Made by a program: the position numbers and the translations under genes. Source: Vagococcus fessus (GTDB lineage Bacteria > Bacillota > Bacilli > Lactobacillales > Vagococcaceae). Taken from it: a stretch of DNA of 64,000 nt. Below, piece after piece: positions 49,759 to 62,103 of this stretch. The notes beneath the pieces are model-generated. The model ran no database searches and was not told the DNA's origin. It saw only the letters and a program-made list of their open reading frames with translations. Within the stretch, counting starts at the first letter, position 1; every line of letters starts with the position of its first letter. The stretch spans positions 310,001 through 374,000 of the forward strand of contig NZ_NGJY01000001.1 of assembly GCF_003987565.1 (NCBI RefSeq), given 5' to 3'.

Positions 49759-52005
49759 TTACATGTGGTCATGTGAAGTTCTTGAGATAACGTCTGCTTG
49801 TTGTTCTGGAGTTAAATCACGGAATTTAACTGCATATCCAGATACACGAATTGTTAAGTTAGGATATTTTTCTGGGTGAGCTTGCGCATCTAATAATAAT
49901 TCATTAGTAAATACGTTCACGTTTAAGTGGTAGCCACCTTTATCAAAGTATCCGTCCATAACGTTACGTAAGTTGTTAATACGAGTTTCGTCGTCTTTAC
50001 CTAAACCGTTAGGGTTGATTGTTTGAGTATTTGAAATACCATCTAAAGCATTAGTGTATTGTAAACGAGCAGTTGAGTTTAATGATGCTAAAAGACCATT
50101 TTTCTCTCCTAGGAATTTACCATCTTGGTAAGATGGGTTAGCTCCTGGTGCTAAAGGTTTACCAGCACGACGGCCATCAGGTGTGTTACCAGTAGCTTTA
50201 CCATAAACAACGTTTGAAGTGATTGTTAATAATGATGTTGTAGGTGTAGAGTTACGGTAAGTATGTTGACGTTTGATTTGAGTCATGAAGTAATCTAAGA
50301 TCCAGTTAGCAGTAGCATCTGCTTCTTCTTGATCGTTACCATATGTTGGGAACTCTTTAGTTGGTTTGTAATCAATTGCTAAACCATTTTCGTCACGGAT
50401 AACTTCAACATCACCATGTTTAATAGCCATTAAGCTATCAGCAGCATGAGAGATACCAGCGATACCTGTTGCGAAAGTACGTTTTAAATCTGAATCCATG
50501 AATGCTAATTGTGGAGCTTCATAAGCATATTTATCATGCATATAGTGGATAACATTTAAAGTGTTAACATATAATTCAGCTAACCAATCCATGATATCTT
50601 TGTAACGTTCGATGAACTCGTTGTAGTCTAATTTATCGCCAGTCATTGGACGGAATTTAGGAGCTACTTGAGCTTTTGTCATTTCGTCAACCCCACCGTT
50701 GATTGCATAAAGAACAGCTTTAGCTAAGTTAGCACGAGCTCCGAAGAATTGCATGTCTTTACCCATAACTGTTGAAGATACACAACAAGCAATAGCACAG
50801 TCATCTGATCCCCAGTTAGCGCGTAATAAATCATCATTTTCAAATTGGATTGATGAAGATTCTTTAGCAATTTTAGCAGCATATGTTCTGAAACCTTCTG
50901 GCTCTTTTGAAGAATATAATACTGTTAAGTTTGGTTCTGGTGATGGTCCCATGTTAGTTAATGTATGTAAGATACGGAAATCGTTCTTAGTAACTAATGA
51001 GCGTCCATCTAATCCCATACCAGCGATTGATAAAGTAGCCCAGATTGGGTAACCAGAGAATAATTGGTTGTACTCAGGAGTACGAGCGAATTTAACCATA
51101 CGTAATTTCATGATTAAGTGGTCGATCATTTCTTGAGCTTCGAATTCAGTGATAACACCGTTTTCTAAATCACGTTGGATGTAGATATCTAAGAATGCTG
51201 AGATACGTCCGATAGACATTGCAGCACCATTTTGTGATTTGATTGCAGCTAAGTAACCAAAGTATAACCATTGGATAGCTTCTTTAGAGTTTACAGCTGG
51301 TTTAGAGATATCGAAACCATAGCCTGCTGCCATTTCTTTAATTTTTCCTAATGCACGATATTGTTCAGAGATTTCTTCTCTTAAACGAACAACGTCATCA
51401 GTCATTACTTTGTTACCCGTATTAGCATGATCTTTAGCTTTTTGAGCCATTAAGTAATCAATACCATATAATGCTAAACGACGGTAGTCACCGATGATAC
51501 GTCCACGTCCGTAAGCATCTGGTAAACCAGTGATGATTTTGTTTTTACGAGCTGAACGCATTTCAGGCGTGTAAGCATCGAATACACCTTGGTTATGTGT
51601 TTTACGGTAGTCAGTGAAGATGTGAGTCATTTCAGCATCTGCTTCGAAACCATTTGATGTTAAAGCGTTATTAGCCATGTTAATTCCACCGAAAGGCATA
51701 AATGCTTGTTTAAGTGGCTCATCAGTTTGTAAACCAACAATTGTTTCTTCTTCTTTAATTAAGTATCCTGGTTCGTGTGATGTGATAGTTGCAGGGATAT
51801 TAGTATCCATGTTGTATACACCATTTTTTTCATGTTGAACGTCGAATAATTCTTGTAATTTAGTCCATAATTTGTCAGTACTTGGTGCGATAGGCTCTAA
51901 GAAACTATCATCTCCAGTGTACTCAGTGTAGTTCGCTTGAATAAAGTCACGAACGTTTACTTCTTCTTTCCATTGTTTACCTTTAAAACCATTCCATGCT
52001 TCCAT
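49759..52005 (-). CDS. pflB: formate C-acetyltransferase (pyruvate formate-lyase)
   Basis: It cleaves pyruvate with CoA to acetyl-CoA and formate in anaerobic mixed-acid metabolism. The 748-residue protein has the active cysteine pair in [12 protein letters not shown] and the glycyl-radical site RVSGYAVKF near the C-terminus (Gly723). [23 protein letters not shown] is another family signature. AAGGAGG precedes the ATG. The acetyl-CoA it forms meets the acetyl-CoA/acetyl-phosphate/ethanol branch also fed by the eut genes further right. The protein is oxygen-sensitive; its activator is the next gene. Confidence 0.97.
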   Translation of the reverse strand: MEAWNGFKGKQWKEEVNVRDFIQANYTEYTGDDSFLEPIAPSTDKLWTKLQELFDVQHEKNGVYNMDTNIPATITSHEPGYLIKEEETIVGLQTDEPLKQAFMPFGGINMANNALTSNGFEADAEMTHIFTDYRKTHNQGVFDAYTPEMRSARKNKIITGLPDAYGRGRIIGDYRRLALYGIDYLMAQKAKDHANTGNKVMTDDVVRLREEISEQYRALGKIKEMAAGYGFDISKPAVNSKEAIQWLYFGYLAAIKSQNGAAMSIGRISAFLDIYIQRDLENGVITEFEAQEMIDHLIMKLRMVKFARTPEYNQLFSGYPIWATLSIAGMGLDGRSLVTKNDFRILHTLTNMGPSPEPNLTVLYSSKEPEGFRTYAAKIAKESSSIQFENDDLLRANWGSDDCAIACCVSSTVMGKDMQFFGARANLAKAVLYAINGGVDEMTKAQVAPKFRPMTGDKLDYNEFIERYKDIMDWLAELYVNTLNVIHYMHDKYAYEAPQLAFMDSDLKRTFATGIAGISHAADSLMAIKHGDVEVIRDENGLAIDYKPTKEFPTYGNDQEEADATANWILDYFMTQIKRQHTYRNSTPTTSLLTITSNVVYGKATGNTPDGRRAGKPLAPGANPSYQDGKFLGEKNGLLASLNSTARLQYTNALDGISNTQTINPNGLGKDDETRINNLRNVMDGYFDKGGYHLNVNVFTNELLLDAQAHPEKYPNLTIRVSGYAVKFRDLTPEQQADVISRTSHDHM

Positions 52006-52063
52006 TAAATAGGCCTCCTTAAAATTATATGATATAAATCATATGTAACAGGTTTATAAACAT

Positions 52064-52091
52064 AGTATAACACAAGATAAAAAAATCACAA
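52064..52091 (-). promoter_or_regulatory. promoter of pflB
   Basis: On the minus strand TTGTGA (52086-52091) and TATACT (52064-52069) are 16 bases apart, about 60 bases before the start. Upstream at 52135-52148 the sequence TGATAACGCTTCTA is cre-like with two mismatches, a weak hint of CcpA control. The rest of 52092-52296 shows no clear Rex or FNR palindrome. Confidence 0.55.
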
Positions 52092-52296
52092 TAGAAATGT
52101 TCGAAAAAAAATTATGTGAAGCATTTTATTATGTTGATAACGCTTCTATCCTTTTAATATCAAGGTTTTTAGTTTGAAAAAAAATGTACAAACACAAGCT
52201 AACTCATATGGAATATAGAGTGAAACATGTCACTAACTGTGTTATAACAGTTGTGTTTTTGTCTGAATATTCTATAACAGATAAAATTTTCTATAT

Positions 52297-52329
52297 AAAA
52301 AAAGCAGCCCTTTTACAGGCTACTTTTTA
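52297..52329 (-). terminator. terminator of the parE-parC operon
   Basis: On the minus strand AAAAAGTAGCC pairs with GGCTGCTTTTT, followed by T residues, directly after the parC stop. Confidence 0.85.
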
Positions 52330-54786
52330 CTAATCTTGTTTTAAAATAACAGATAACTCTGTCTTCACTTCAAATACTTCGCCATCTTTTTTCTCATCCC
52401 CTAAGAATGAGCCATTAGATGTACGGTCACTTAATGGGAAGTCCATCTCTCCTACTAAGTAACGAGTATTATTTTGTGTAGTCACTTCGAATTGTGCGCT
52501 ATGGCTTAAGCCCATAAAGACAAGACGATGTGGATGACTCTTCAATTCTCTAATCATCATCAAGCCGCGCTTAGCTCGTGATAAGACTGGCATCTCTTGG
52601 GTTACCATTCTCTTCACTGCCCCACGTTGCGTGATTAATGTAATAGCTGTTTTAACATCTGGTTCAATGAGCACGCCATTTACAACATAGTCAGCTTCTT
52701 TAAGATTAATTGATTTAACCCCAGCAGCTCTTGCTCCCACTACTGGTACTTCATTAATCGGGTAACGTAAACCAAATCCTAAATGTGTCGCAAGTAATAC
52801 ATCATACTCTATAGCTTCTTCTACTAAATAACAGTTAACAATTTCTTCATCATCTGCTTTTAAATTCATACACAATGTCGGACGGCCTTTATAAGTGCGC
52901 CACGGTGCGAAATCAGTCATTTTACTTTGTTTAATTAAGCCGCCTCGGCTAATGAAGATAAAGTTTTTACTTTCAGACAGTTTTTGATAATCAAAGACTG
53001 CTAAAATATGCTCATCTACAGCCAAACCACTTAATTGAGTTGATAAATGTTCACCAACATCTTTCCATCTCAAATCAGGTAATTCATGAACTGGACGATA
53101 AATCATATTCCCTTTATTCGTCACCATTAATAAATGATCCAGCGTGCTTAACTGTTTAGCGAAAATTAGCTCATCGGTTTCCTTCATGCCAATTTCTTCA
53201 GGACTAGATGCCCCGAACGAACGCATGCTACTACGTTTCACATACCCTTCTTTCGTTACAGTTGCCATGACCTCTTCTTGAGCAATTAAGACTTCTGTAT
53301 TGACAACTATCTCTTCAATCTCACTTTGAATGACTGTAAGACGAGGAGTCGCAAAGTTTTTCTTCACTTCTTTAAGTTCTTTTTTCAGAACACTTAATAA
53401 CGTTGTTTCATCACTAAGAATAGCTTGTAACAATGAAATTAAGAGTGACAGTTCTTCTGCTTCCGCCTCTAGAGCTGTAATATCAGTATTGGTTAAACGG
53501 TATAATTGCAGTGACACAATCGCTTCTGCTTGTTCTTCAGTAAATTGATACTCTTTTACTAAATTAGCCTTTGCATCGCGTTTATCTTTACTCCCACGAA
53601 TCGTAGCAATCACTTCATCTAAAATAGATAAAGCTTTAATTAACCCTGATACAATGTGTTGACGTTTTTGAGCTTTAGATAAATCAAACTCACTACGACG
53701 ACGGATAACATCACGACGATGAGCAATATACGCTTCTAAAATACGTTTCAGACCAACTTGATGTGGACGTTGGTTATCAATTGCGACCATATTGAAGTTA
53801 TAGTTCACTTGTAAATCCGTATTTTTGAATAAATAATTTAAGATACCTTCAGCATTTGTATCCTTCTTAAGCTCTACAACAATTTGTAAACCCGTACGGT
53901 CACTTTCATCTCTGACTTCAGCGATACCATCTACTTTTTTATTCAAACGAATTTCATCCATCTTCTTAACAAGACTCGCTTTATTAACTTCGTATGGAAT
54001 TTCGTTAATAACAATTTGTTGTTTGCCGCCTTTAAGGGGTTCAATCTTCGTTACTGAGCGTAAAACAACACGACCTTTTCCTGTCTCGTAAGCTTGTTTA
54101 AGTTCTTTCTTCCCTTGTAAAATGGCACCAGTTGGAAAATCAGGTCCTGGGATATACTTCATTAGTTGATCTAATGTCGCTTCAGGATGGTCAATCAAAT
54201 GAATCGTACCATCAATGATCTCACCTAAGTTATGTGACGGAATTTCTGTCGCATAACCTGCCGAAATCCCTGTTGAGCCATTAACTAATAAGTTAGGATA
54301 TTTTGCAGGTAATACAGTGGGTTCTTTCGCTGTATCATCAAAGTTCCAGACAAAATCAACTGTTTCTTTATCAATATCTTCTAATAGTTGGCTACTTAGT
54401 TTTGACAAGCGTGCTTCTGTATAACGCATTGCAGCAGGTGGGTCTCCATCCATACTACCATTGTTACCATGCATTTCAATCAGAACATCACGTAACTTCC
54501 AGTCCTGACTCATACGAACCATCGCTTCATAGATACTACTATCCCCATGAGGATGATAGTTACCCATGATATTACCGACTGACTTAGCCGATTTACGGAA
54601 CCCTTTATCAAAAGTATTTCCGTCTTGGTCCATCGAGAACAAGATACGGCGCTGTACGGGTTTTAATCCGTCACGAATATCTGGTAGCGCACGCTCTTGA
54701 ATAATGTATTTTGAATAACGACCAAATCGATCGCCCATTACTTCTTTTAATGCTATATCTTGAATATCATCACGTGGATTAGTCAT
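52330..54786 (-). CDS. parC: DNA topoisomerase IV subunit A
   Basis: The cleavage subunit that decatenates replicated chromosomes. The 818-residue protein has the catalytic tyrosine Tyr122 in DPPAAMRYTEARL and the quinolone-target loop HPHGDSSIYEAM with Ser83 and Glu87, both the susceptible-type residues. The C-terminal part carries several beta-pinwheel blades (VTKEGYVKRSS, SRGGLIKQSKM, TQRGAVKRM). The absence of a GyrA box and its position after parE show it is ParC and not GyrA. It is 16 bases after parE with AAGGAGG before the ATG. Confidence 0.95.
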   Translation of the reverse strand: MTNPRDDIQDIALKEVMGDRFGRYSKYIIQERALPDIRDGLKPVQRRILFSMDQDGNTFDKGFRKSAKSVGNIMGNYHPHGDSSIYEAMVRMSQDWKLRDVLIEMHGNNGSMDGDPPAAMRYTEARLSKLSSQLLEDIDKETVDFVWNFDDTAKEPTVLPAKYPNLLVNGSTGISAGYATEIPSHNLGEIIDGTIHLIDHPEATLDQLMKYIPGPDFPTGAILQGKKELKQAYETGKGRVVLRSVTKIEPLKGGKQQIVINEIPYEVNKASLVKKMDEIRLNKKVDGIAEVRDESDRTGLQIVVELKKDTNAEGILNYLFKNTDLQVNYNFNMVAIDNQRPHQVGLKRILEAYIAHRRDVIRRRSEFDLSKAQKRQHIVSGLIKALSILDEVIATIRGSKDKRDAKANLVKEYQFTEEQAEAIVSLQLYRLTNTDITALEAEAEELSLLISLLQAILSDETTLLSVLKKELKEVKKNFATPRLTVIQSEIEEIVVNTEVLIAQEEVMATVTKEGYVKRSSMRSFGASSPEEIGMKETDELIFAKQLSTLDHLLMVTNKGNMIYRPVHELPDLRWKDVGEHLSTQLSGLAVDEHILAVFDYQKLSESKNFIFISRGGLIKQSKMTDFAPWRTYKGRPTLCMNLKADDEEIVNCYLVEEAIEYDVLLATHLGFGLRYPINEVPVVGARAAGVKSINLKEADYVVNGVLIEPDVKTAITLITQRGAVKRMVTQEMPVLSRAKRGLMMIRELKSHPHRLVFMGLSHSAQFEVTTQNNTRYLVGEMDFPLSDRTSNGSFLGDEKKDGEVFEVKTELSVILKQD

Positions 54787-54802
54787 TATAGATTTGGCCT
54801 CC

Positions 54803-56962
<2,160 letters not shown>

Positions 56963-57134
56963 CTAGGCTACACCATTCTTTATCATACTCTAAAAAGGAT
57001 GAATTTAAAAGAGAAACCTTGCTACTTCGGTGAATTTAATACAAACTTAGAAATATTTTACTCCTATTTTCTTTATGTTTCCTTCTCTATATACGGTATA
57101 ATGAACTAACGATTAAAAAGAAAGAAGGGGTTTT

Positions 57135-58019
57135 ATGAAAAAAATACTAGTATTTGGTGGCACTCGCTTTTTCGGTGAAAAAGTTGTGGCCTCGTTTCTA
57201 CGCTTAGGCTACCACGTCACTATCGCCACCCGAGGACTGACACCTGATTCATTTGGGGATACAGTCAATCGTGTTGAAATAGACCGTTCCAATGCCGCTC
57301 ATCCTGCTTGGAAAGAATTGGCTAATACCCATTGGGATGTTGTCTTTGATAATATTTGTTTTACAAAAGAGGATGCTGAAATTGCATGTACCTATTTAAA
57401 AGATGTCTCACACTACCTCCTTACCTCTAGTCTTGCGGTTTATAAAGGAATAACACCTGATAGTGGATTTGTTGAAACTGACTTTGATGCAGCCACACAC
57501 ACCTTTGATAGCACAACTCCTGTTGATTACGGAGAGGGGAAACGTCAAGCTGAACATTATTTCACTCACAACTACTCTAACCCGGTTACCTTCTTAAGAT
57601 TCCCAGTGGTTCTAGATGATGATGATTATACTGAACGTTTGCATTTCTACCTAAGAGCCATCAAAAAGAATGAAACCATTAAGTTTCAAAATGACAATGG
57701 ACGCTTCTCCTTTGTAAGAGCATCCGAAATACCTAATATGCTTCAGTTTATCGTTAGTACTCCTATTTTCGGGCCATTAAACTTAGCATCTAACCAAATC
57801 TACACAACAGATGAGTTTATTACACATCTAGGAGTCGCTACAGAACAAGAAGAACTGTCTATCTCTTATGAAGATACTAACTGGGAAGAACTCTCTCCTT
57901 TTGCTAAATATCCCAATCCCATGTCTGTAGCTTTGCTTATGCAGTATGGTTACCCCGTAAGCGAGCTTGATGACTGGTTACCTGCTTTGATGACACGTCT
58001 TTATAACAAACTTAAATAA
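57135..58019 (+). CDS. NAD-dependent epimerase/dehydratase-like (extended SDR) protein
   Basis: A 294-residue Rossmann-fold protein of the extended short-chain dehydrogenase group. The dinucleotide-binding loop is VFGGTRFFGEKV, and the active-site pair may be Tyr and Lys in YGEGKRQAE. The GGTRFFG start is typical of the RNA-binding/isoflavone reductase-like branch found in Firmicutes, whose substrates are unknown. GAAGGGG precedes the ATG. It is monocistronic between the parE promoter region and the eut operon and is not related to either. Confidence 0.82.
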   Translation: MKKILVFGGTRFFGEKVVASFLRLGYHVTIATRGLTPDSFGDTVNRVEIDRSNAAHPAWKELANTHWDVVFDNICFTKEDAEIACTYLKDVSHYLLTSSLAVYKGITPDSGFVETDFDAATHTFDSTTPVDYGEGKRQAEHYFTHNYSNPVTFLRFPVVLDDDDYTERLHFYLRAIKKNETIKFQNDNGRFSFVRASEIPNMLQFIVSTPIFGPLNLASNQIYTTDEFITHLGVATEQEELSISYEDTNWEELSPFAKYPNPMSVALLMQYGYPVSELDDWLPALMTRLYNKLK

Positions 58020-58040
58020 TAGCTATAATTGACTATACTA

Positions 58041-58087
58041 AAAAAACTACTTACTTAGCATGACCTCTTAAGTAAGTAGTTTTATTT
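58041..58087. terminator. bidirectional terminator
   Basis: AAAAAACTACTTACTT and AAGTAAGTAGTTTT form a stem between the SDR gene and the converging end of the eut operon. Confidence 0.9.
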
Positions 58088-58118
58088 ATACAAGCTGAAA
58101 TATAATTTCAGGTAGTAT

Positions 58119-58958
58119 CTAATTAGTAGTACGGATACTTGCTTTGGCAATTCCTAATGGTGTCACAAATTGCGGGTAATCTGGACGTTCAACAGGCATC
58201 TTTAAATATTTTGAAAATGTCGGTACAAAATCCTCAAAATAACTTGCTCCCCCAACCACATATAACGGTTCAATGGGGTGTTGTGCCAACATACCTTGTG
58301 TAATAGCTGCCATTTTATCAACAACTGGCTTAATAATAATGAAATTTGTTTTTTCTTTAGACTTATCTCGCTTCAATACTTCTGCCTCTGGTACGGTAAT
58401 ACCATAATAGCCAGCTAGAACTAACGACATATGAGCACCACCTGTGGGCTCATCTAAGCTCAAAACGACTTCACCCTCTTCGATAACACTAATACCTGTT
58501 GTTCCCCCACCTACATCAATAACAGCTCCGTGAGTCATATTAAGTAAACACGCTGCTGCTTCTGGTTCATCGATAACACATGTTACCTCTAAACCTGCAG
58601 ATTCTAAAACATTTGATACTACTTTTTTATCATTACCAATTGTCCCTGGCGGAATTGCTGTAGCAGCTTCTGTGATTTCTAAACCAAGAACCTCTTCAGC
58701 GTCCCTAACCAAGCGTGACACAATTTGAACCGCTTCAACATAGTTTACAACCAATCCATCACGAATGACTTCAGCAAACTCGAAACTCCCATAGACAGGA
58801 GCATCATTTTGATCTAATATCGCTAAAACGATAGAAGATGTTCCTAAGTCAATTCCGACTTTTAAAGGCTCACTTTTATTGAATTTACGACATTTTTTTG
58901 TATTAACAATGCTATTAAACTCTTTAAGAAGACTATTTGCTTTTTGTAAATCAACCAT
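58119..58958 (-). CDS. eutJ: ethanolamine utilisation protein EutJ (Hsp70-like)
   Basis: A 279-residue actin-fold ATPase of the EutJ family. The phosphate-1 loop is GIDLGTSSIVLAIL, phosphate 2 is VIDVGGGTTGISVIE, the adenosine motif is VVGGASYF, and GPxG-like PPGTIGNDKKVV is also present. EutJ is thought to act as a chaperone or reactivator for the microcompartment enzymes; a defined substrate is not proven. It is the last gene of the eut operon here, 18 bases after eutQ with AGGTGG before the ATG. Confidence 0.93.
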   Translation of the reverse strand: MVDLQKANSLLKEFNSIVNTKKCRKFNKSEPLKVGIDLGTSSIVLAILDQNDAPVYGSFEFAEVIRDGLVVNYVEAVQIVSRLVRDAEEVLGLEITEAATAIPPGTIGNDKKVVSNVLESAGLEVTCVIDEPEAAACLLNMTHGAVIDVGGGTTGISVIEEGEVVLSLDEPTGGAHMSLVLAGYYGITVPEAEVLKRDKSKEKTNFIIIKPVVDKMAAITQGMLAQHPIEPLYVVGGASYFEDFVPTFSKYLKMPVERPDYPQFVTPLGIAKASIRTTN

Positions 58959-58976
58959 TAGTTCACCACCTAATTT

Positions 58977-59429
58977 CTACGAATTCCAGTCAGCAGGGTA
59001 AGTTACATACACAAAACGTGCATCCCCTTCAACTGAGAATTGAATAGATGTATTTTTAGGGATTAAAATAACTTCCCCTGGACCTGCTGAAATACGACGA
59101 CCATCAATAATGATTGTTAATGTTCCATCAATAATATAATCGATTTCATCATATTCTAAAGTCCAATCAAATGTTGTATCTTTCATGACCATAAGGCCAC
59201 AACCTAAACGAGGGCTTTCCTCAAGTGTTACTAAGTCTTTACAGTAAACTTTATGTGCAGGATTACCTGTGTCTAAACGATCATCTTCGTTAACTTCTAG
59301 CATTGGTAATTTTACTGATAAAACACCACTAGGGTCAACTGTTTTAGTTAGACTTGAAAGACCTGAAAATTTCTCTAAAAGTACTTCGCGAACTACTTTT
59401 TCAATTAACTCTCTACTTTGATCTGCCAT
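58977..59429 (-). CDS. eutQ: ethanolamine utilisation protein EutQ
   Basis: A 150-residue cupin-fold protein with the C-terminal half LEYDEIDYIIDGTLTIIIDGRRISAGPGEVILIPKNTSIQF forming the barrel. EutQ proteins are reported to have acetate kinase activity and to be needed for microcompartment formation in Salmonella; this copy is shorter than enterobacterial EutQ. The N-terminus SRELIEKVVREVLLEKFSGL is an amphipathic helix like a microcompartment targeting peptide. It begins 2 bases after the eutH stop with the ribosome site GTAGGGGC inside eutH. Confidence 0.9.
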   Translation of the reverse strand: MADQSRELIEKVVREVLLEKFSGLSSLTKTVDPSGVLSVKLPMLEVNEDDRLDTGNPAHKVYCKDLVTLEESPRLGCGLMVMKDTTFDWTLEYDEIDYIIDGTLTIIIDGRRISAGPGEVILIPKNTSIQFSVEGDARFVYVTYPADWNS

Positions 59430-59431
59430 TA

Positions 59432-60529
59432 TTAAGCCCCTACTTTCTCTTCATTTTTAATCATACGATTAGCCATGAACATTGCAACGAAGACAGCAGT
59501 GATACCACCAACTAATTTACCTACGATCATTGGGAAAATCATTTCACGAGCGACACCCGCTGTAAATCCTAAATGATCTCCTAATACAAATGATGCTGAT
59601 ACAGCAAACGCAACGTTGATGATTTTCCCACGAGCATCCATATCTTTCATCATTTGGAACATTGGAATACTATTAGCCATCGTTGCTACCATACCTGCAG
59701 CCGCAACTTCATTCATACCTAATACTTTACCTAATCCCATTAAAGGTTTTTTGAATACTTTTGTGATTACGAACACTAAACAGAATGCTCCTGCTAATGT
59801 TAAAGCAATACCACCAACAGTACTAATACCTTCAGCTACTGGTGTAATACCTGGTACTTTAATCCCTACTAATGGGTCTAACGCACCGATTACTAAACCG
59901 ACAATAGCTACCATAACAACAAATTTACCGAAAACAGTAAATCCTTTAATCATTGCCTCTGGTTTGAACCAAAGTCCAGCCATAACTAATGCAGCAACGA
60001 TAACGATTGGTACTAAGTTTTTAAGAATCATTATAACAGGGAAACCTGCAACTAAACCACCAACAAAAGCGCCAACTGGAATTGTAATCATTCCTGATAA
60101 AACACCTGTCGCTAAATATTTATGGTCTGTTTTTTGAATAATACCTAAGGCTACTGGAATTGTAAATACGATAGTAGGTCCCATCATAGCACCTAAAATT
60201 GTACCTGCGAAAAGTCCAGCTTCTTTAGTTTCAGCCATTTGTACAGCTAATGGGAAACCACCCATATCATTTGCAAGTAATGTTGTTGCAAACATCGCTG
60301 GGTCAGCACCCAAGAACTTGTATACTGGAACAACAACTGGTTCTAAAACATTAGCCAATACAGGGGCTAATGTGATAATTCCGACCATTGATAAAGCCAG
60401 AGAACCCATTGCCATAATTCCTTCTTCGAATTGTTCACCTAGACCAAATTTGTTATCTAGACACTTATCAATTCCTCCCAGAATCATGAAAAAAGCAATA
60501 ATGTACATAATAATTTCATTGATACCCAT
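59432..60529 (-). CDS. eutH: ethanolamine transporter EutH
   Basis: A 365-residue membrane protein with about eleven helices that facilitates ethanolamine entry. Family motifs are FMILGGIDKCLDNKFGLGEQFEEGIMAMGSLALSM at the N-terminus, GADPAMFATTLLANDMGGFPLA in the middle and MANSIPMFQMMKDMDARGKIINVAF near the C-terminus. GAGGAGGG precedes the ATG, 36 bases after eutN. The plus-strand frame that runs antisense to it is not a gene. Confidence 0.95.
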   Translation of the reverse strand: MGINEIIMYIIAFFMILGGIDKCLDNKFGLGEQFEEGIMAMGSLALSMVGIITLAPVLANVLEPVVVPVYKFLGADPAMFATTLLANDMGGFPLAVQMAETKEAGLFAGTILGAMMGPTIVFTIPVALGIIQKTDHKYLATGVLSGMITIPVGAFVGGLVAGFPVIMILKNLVPIVIVAALVMAGLWFKPEAMIKGFTVFGKFVVMVAIVGLVIGALDPLVGIKVPGITPVAEGISTVGGIALTLAGAFCLVFVITKVFKKPLMGLGKVLGMNEVAAAGMVATMANSIPMFQMMKDMDARGKIINVAFAVSASFVLGDHLGFTAGVAREMIFPMIVGKLVGGITAVFVAMFMANRMIKNEEKVGA

Positions 60530-60565
60530 TTAAATAAAACCCTCCTCTTATTAGGCAGAGCGATT

Positions 60566-60835
60566 TTAATTTTGACGCTCTACCGAGTCAATAATGCCGA
60601 CAATAACCGCGTCAACGGGAGTTTCAGGATCATCTAAAGCGACACGGGCTGAACCACCCATCGTGACTAAAACCATGTCACCAAAACCAGCTCCAGCATT
60701 ATCTGCCGCAACTAAGGTTTGGGGTGTTGATGTTTTTTCATCCGCTTCAATATCAACTAATAAAAACTTCAAACCATTTAACTTTTCATTTTTTCTAGTA
60801 GCCCATAGACTACCTGAGACTGTCCCGATTAACAT
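60566..60835 (-). CDS. eutN: microcompartment vertex protein EutN (CcmL family)
   Basis: An 89-residue protein of the EutN/CcmL/PduN family that forms pentamers capping the corners of the microcompartment shell. The signature is MLIGTVSGSLWATRKNEKLNGLKFLLVD at the N-terminus and the GAGFGDMVLVTMGGSAR motif; the last strand DAVIVGIIDSVE is typical. It is two bases from the preceding gene with GAGGAAT before the ATG. One EutN gene is present here; the hexameric shell partner is EutM. Confidence 0.95.
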   Translation of the reverse strand: MLIGTVSGSLWATRKNEKLNGLKFLLVDIEADEKTSTPQTLVAADNAGAGFGDMVLVTMGGSARVALDDPETPVDAVIVGIIDSVERQN

Positions 60836-60837
60836 AG

Positions 60838-61431
60838 TTATTCCTCTTTTCTTCTATATATAAGTGTGATTTGTTTTTCTCTCAAATAATCTTTTGCAAG
60901 TGACGTTACAATTGTTCCTTCACTTACTTCAAATTCTGATCCTATTTCCAAACCTAACTTACCAAGTTTATCATATGTCAAAACTTGTCGTTTTTCATTG
61001 TTTTCTTGCTTGTAGCACTCTACAAATTCCCCACCAAATGATTCTAACGTTGATTCATAGTCTTTAATTACTTTACTCATCAAATAAGGAAGTTTTTCAA
61101 CTTCATTTGCATAAGATAAACTATCTTTAACTATAAACACAGGTTTCTTTTCTTTGAAAAAAGAAAGTAAACACGATGCTTCATCCGATTGTGGAGAGAA
61201 TAAGGCAACTTGACTAAGTAAACTCACAGATAAGTCAGCTACTAAAATAGCATCTGCTGTCTGCTGGTCAGTCGAAATGACATACTCATTCTTCGAAACA
61301 AATTCCTCTATTTGATTAGTTGTTTCTCCTAAAATGTAAAGATTTTTTGAGTGATTAGACTCACTTTCGTTAGCAAGTTTCAGCATAATTTTATCAGTTA
61401 TATAGGTTACTAATGCCTCTATATCCATCAT
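60838..61431 (-). CDS. eut operon protein of unknown function (eut_hyp type)
   Basis: A 197-residue protein found in Gram-positive ethanolamine operons between pduL and eutN; the family is described only as a hypothetical ethanolamine utilisation protein. The N-terminus DIEALVTYITDKIMLKLANE is an amphipathic helix like those that target enzymes to microcompartments. The central part has alternating strands and helices with AILVADLSVSLLSQVALFSP and VFIVKDSLSY, a fold reminiscent of a flavoprotein or phosphopantothenoylcysteine decarboxylase-like Rossmann unit. The end (LTYDKLGKLGLEIGSEFEVSEGTIVTSLAKDYLRE) is shared by several eut/pdu proteins. It lies 3 bases after pduL. Confidence 0.8.
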   Translation of the reverse strand: MMDIEALVTYITDKIMLKLANESESNHSKNLYILGETTNQIEEFVSKNEYVISTDQQTADAILVADLSVSLLSQVALFSPQSDEASCLLSFFKEKKPVFIVKDSLSYANEVEKLPYLMSKVIKDYESTLESFGGEFVECYKQENNEKRQVLTYDKLGKLGLEIGSEFEVSEGTIVTSLAKDYLREKQITLIYRRKEE

Positions 61432-61434
61432 AAA

Positions 61435-62073
61435 CTACGCCTGCTTTTTAATGATATAACCTTGTGTTCCTTTTTTGAATCCACAAGCATTTGCTTCATC
61501 GTAATCAATGTGCATGTATGTTGCGAATTTTGGACTCACACGGATAACAACATCATCAAAGATTAATGGACGTTCGCCTTCAACTTTAACTTGTACAATT
61601 TCACCTTGGACAACGTTATTACGTTCAGCATCCTCTGGTGTCATATGGACATGACGTTTTGCTGCAATTAACCCTTTTTCAAGAGATGCAACTTTTAAGC
61701 CGTTCATTAAAACAATACCAGGTGTACCTTCGATATCGCCACTTTCTTTAACTGGTGCTTTCACACCAAGAATAAGGGCATCTGTTAATGATACTTCTAC
61801 TTGAGATTCATTTCTTTCTGGGCCTAAGATAATTACGTTTCTAAGAACGCCTTTAGGTCCAACAAGAGAAATTCTTTCTTGACAAGCATATTGTCCAGGT
61901 TGTGATAAATCTTTAGCTTTTGTTAATTGGTAACCTTCACCAAATAATAAATCGATTGTTTTACGGTCTAAATGGACATGACGACCACTAGCTTCTACTT
62001 CAAAAGATTTGTTTTCAGTTTTAATACGAGAAACAACTTCACGTACTAATACATTGATATCTAAATCAGTCAT
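61435..62073 (-). CDS. pduL: phosphate propanoyltransferase (PduL-type phosphotransacylase)
   Basis: It converts acetyl-CoA formed by EutE to acetyl phosphate inside the microcompartment, regenerating CoA. The 212-residue protein has the two PduL domains with their metal-binding histidines: ASGRHVHLDRKT and AKRHVHMTPEDAE, plus CQERISLVGPKGVLRNVIILGPERNESQVEVS. The N-terminal DLDINVLVREVVSRIKTE is a predicted amphipathic targeting helix, as known for microcompartment PduL. It is not related to the Pta/EutD type. AGGAGG precedes the ATG; a hairpin separates it from eutM. Confidence 0.94.
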   Translation of the reverse strand: MTDLDINVLVREVVSRIKTENKSFEVEASGRHVHLDRKTIDLLFGEGYQLTKAKDLSQPGQYACQERISLVGPKGVLRNVIILGPERNESQVEVSLTDALILGVKAPVKESGDIEGTPGIVLMNGLKVASLEKGLIAAKRHVHMTPEDAERNNVVQGEIVQVKVEGERPLIFDDVVIRVSPKFATYMHIDYDEANACGFKKGTQGYIIKKQA

Positions 62074-62103
62074 AATATACCTCCTACCACATTTTCATTA
62101 TAG

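Noticed and set aside
59616-60137. 173-codon plus-strand frame opposite eutH
   Set aside because: Thr/Pro/Ile-rich translation typical of the antisense of a membrane protein; no ribosome site.
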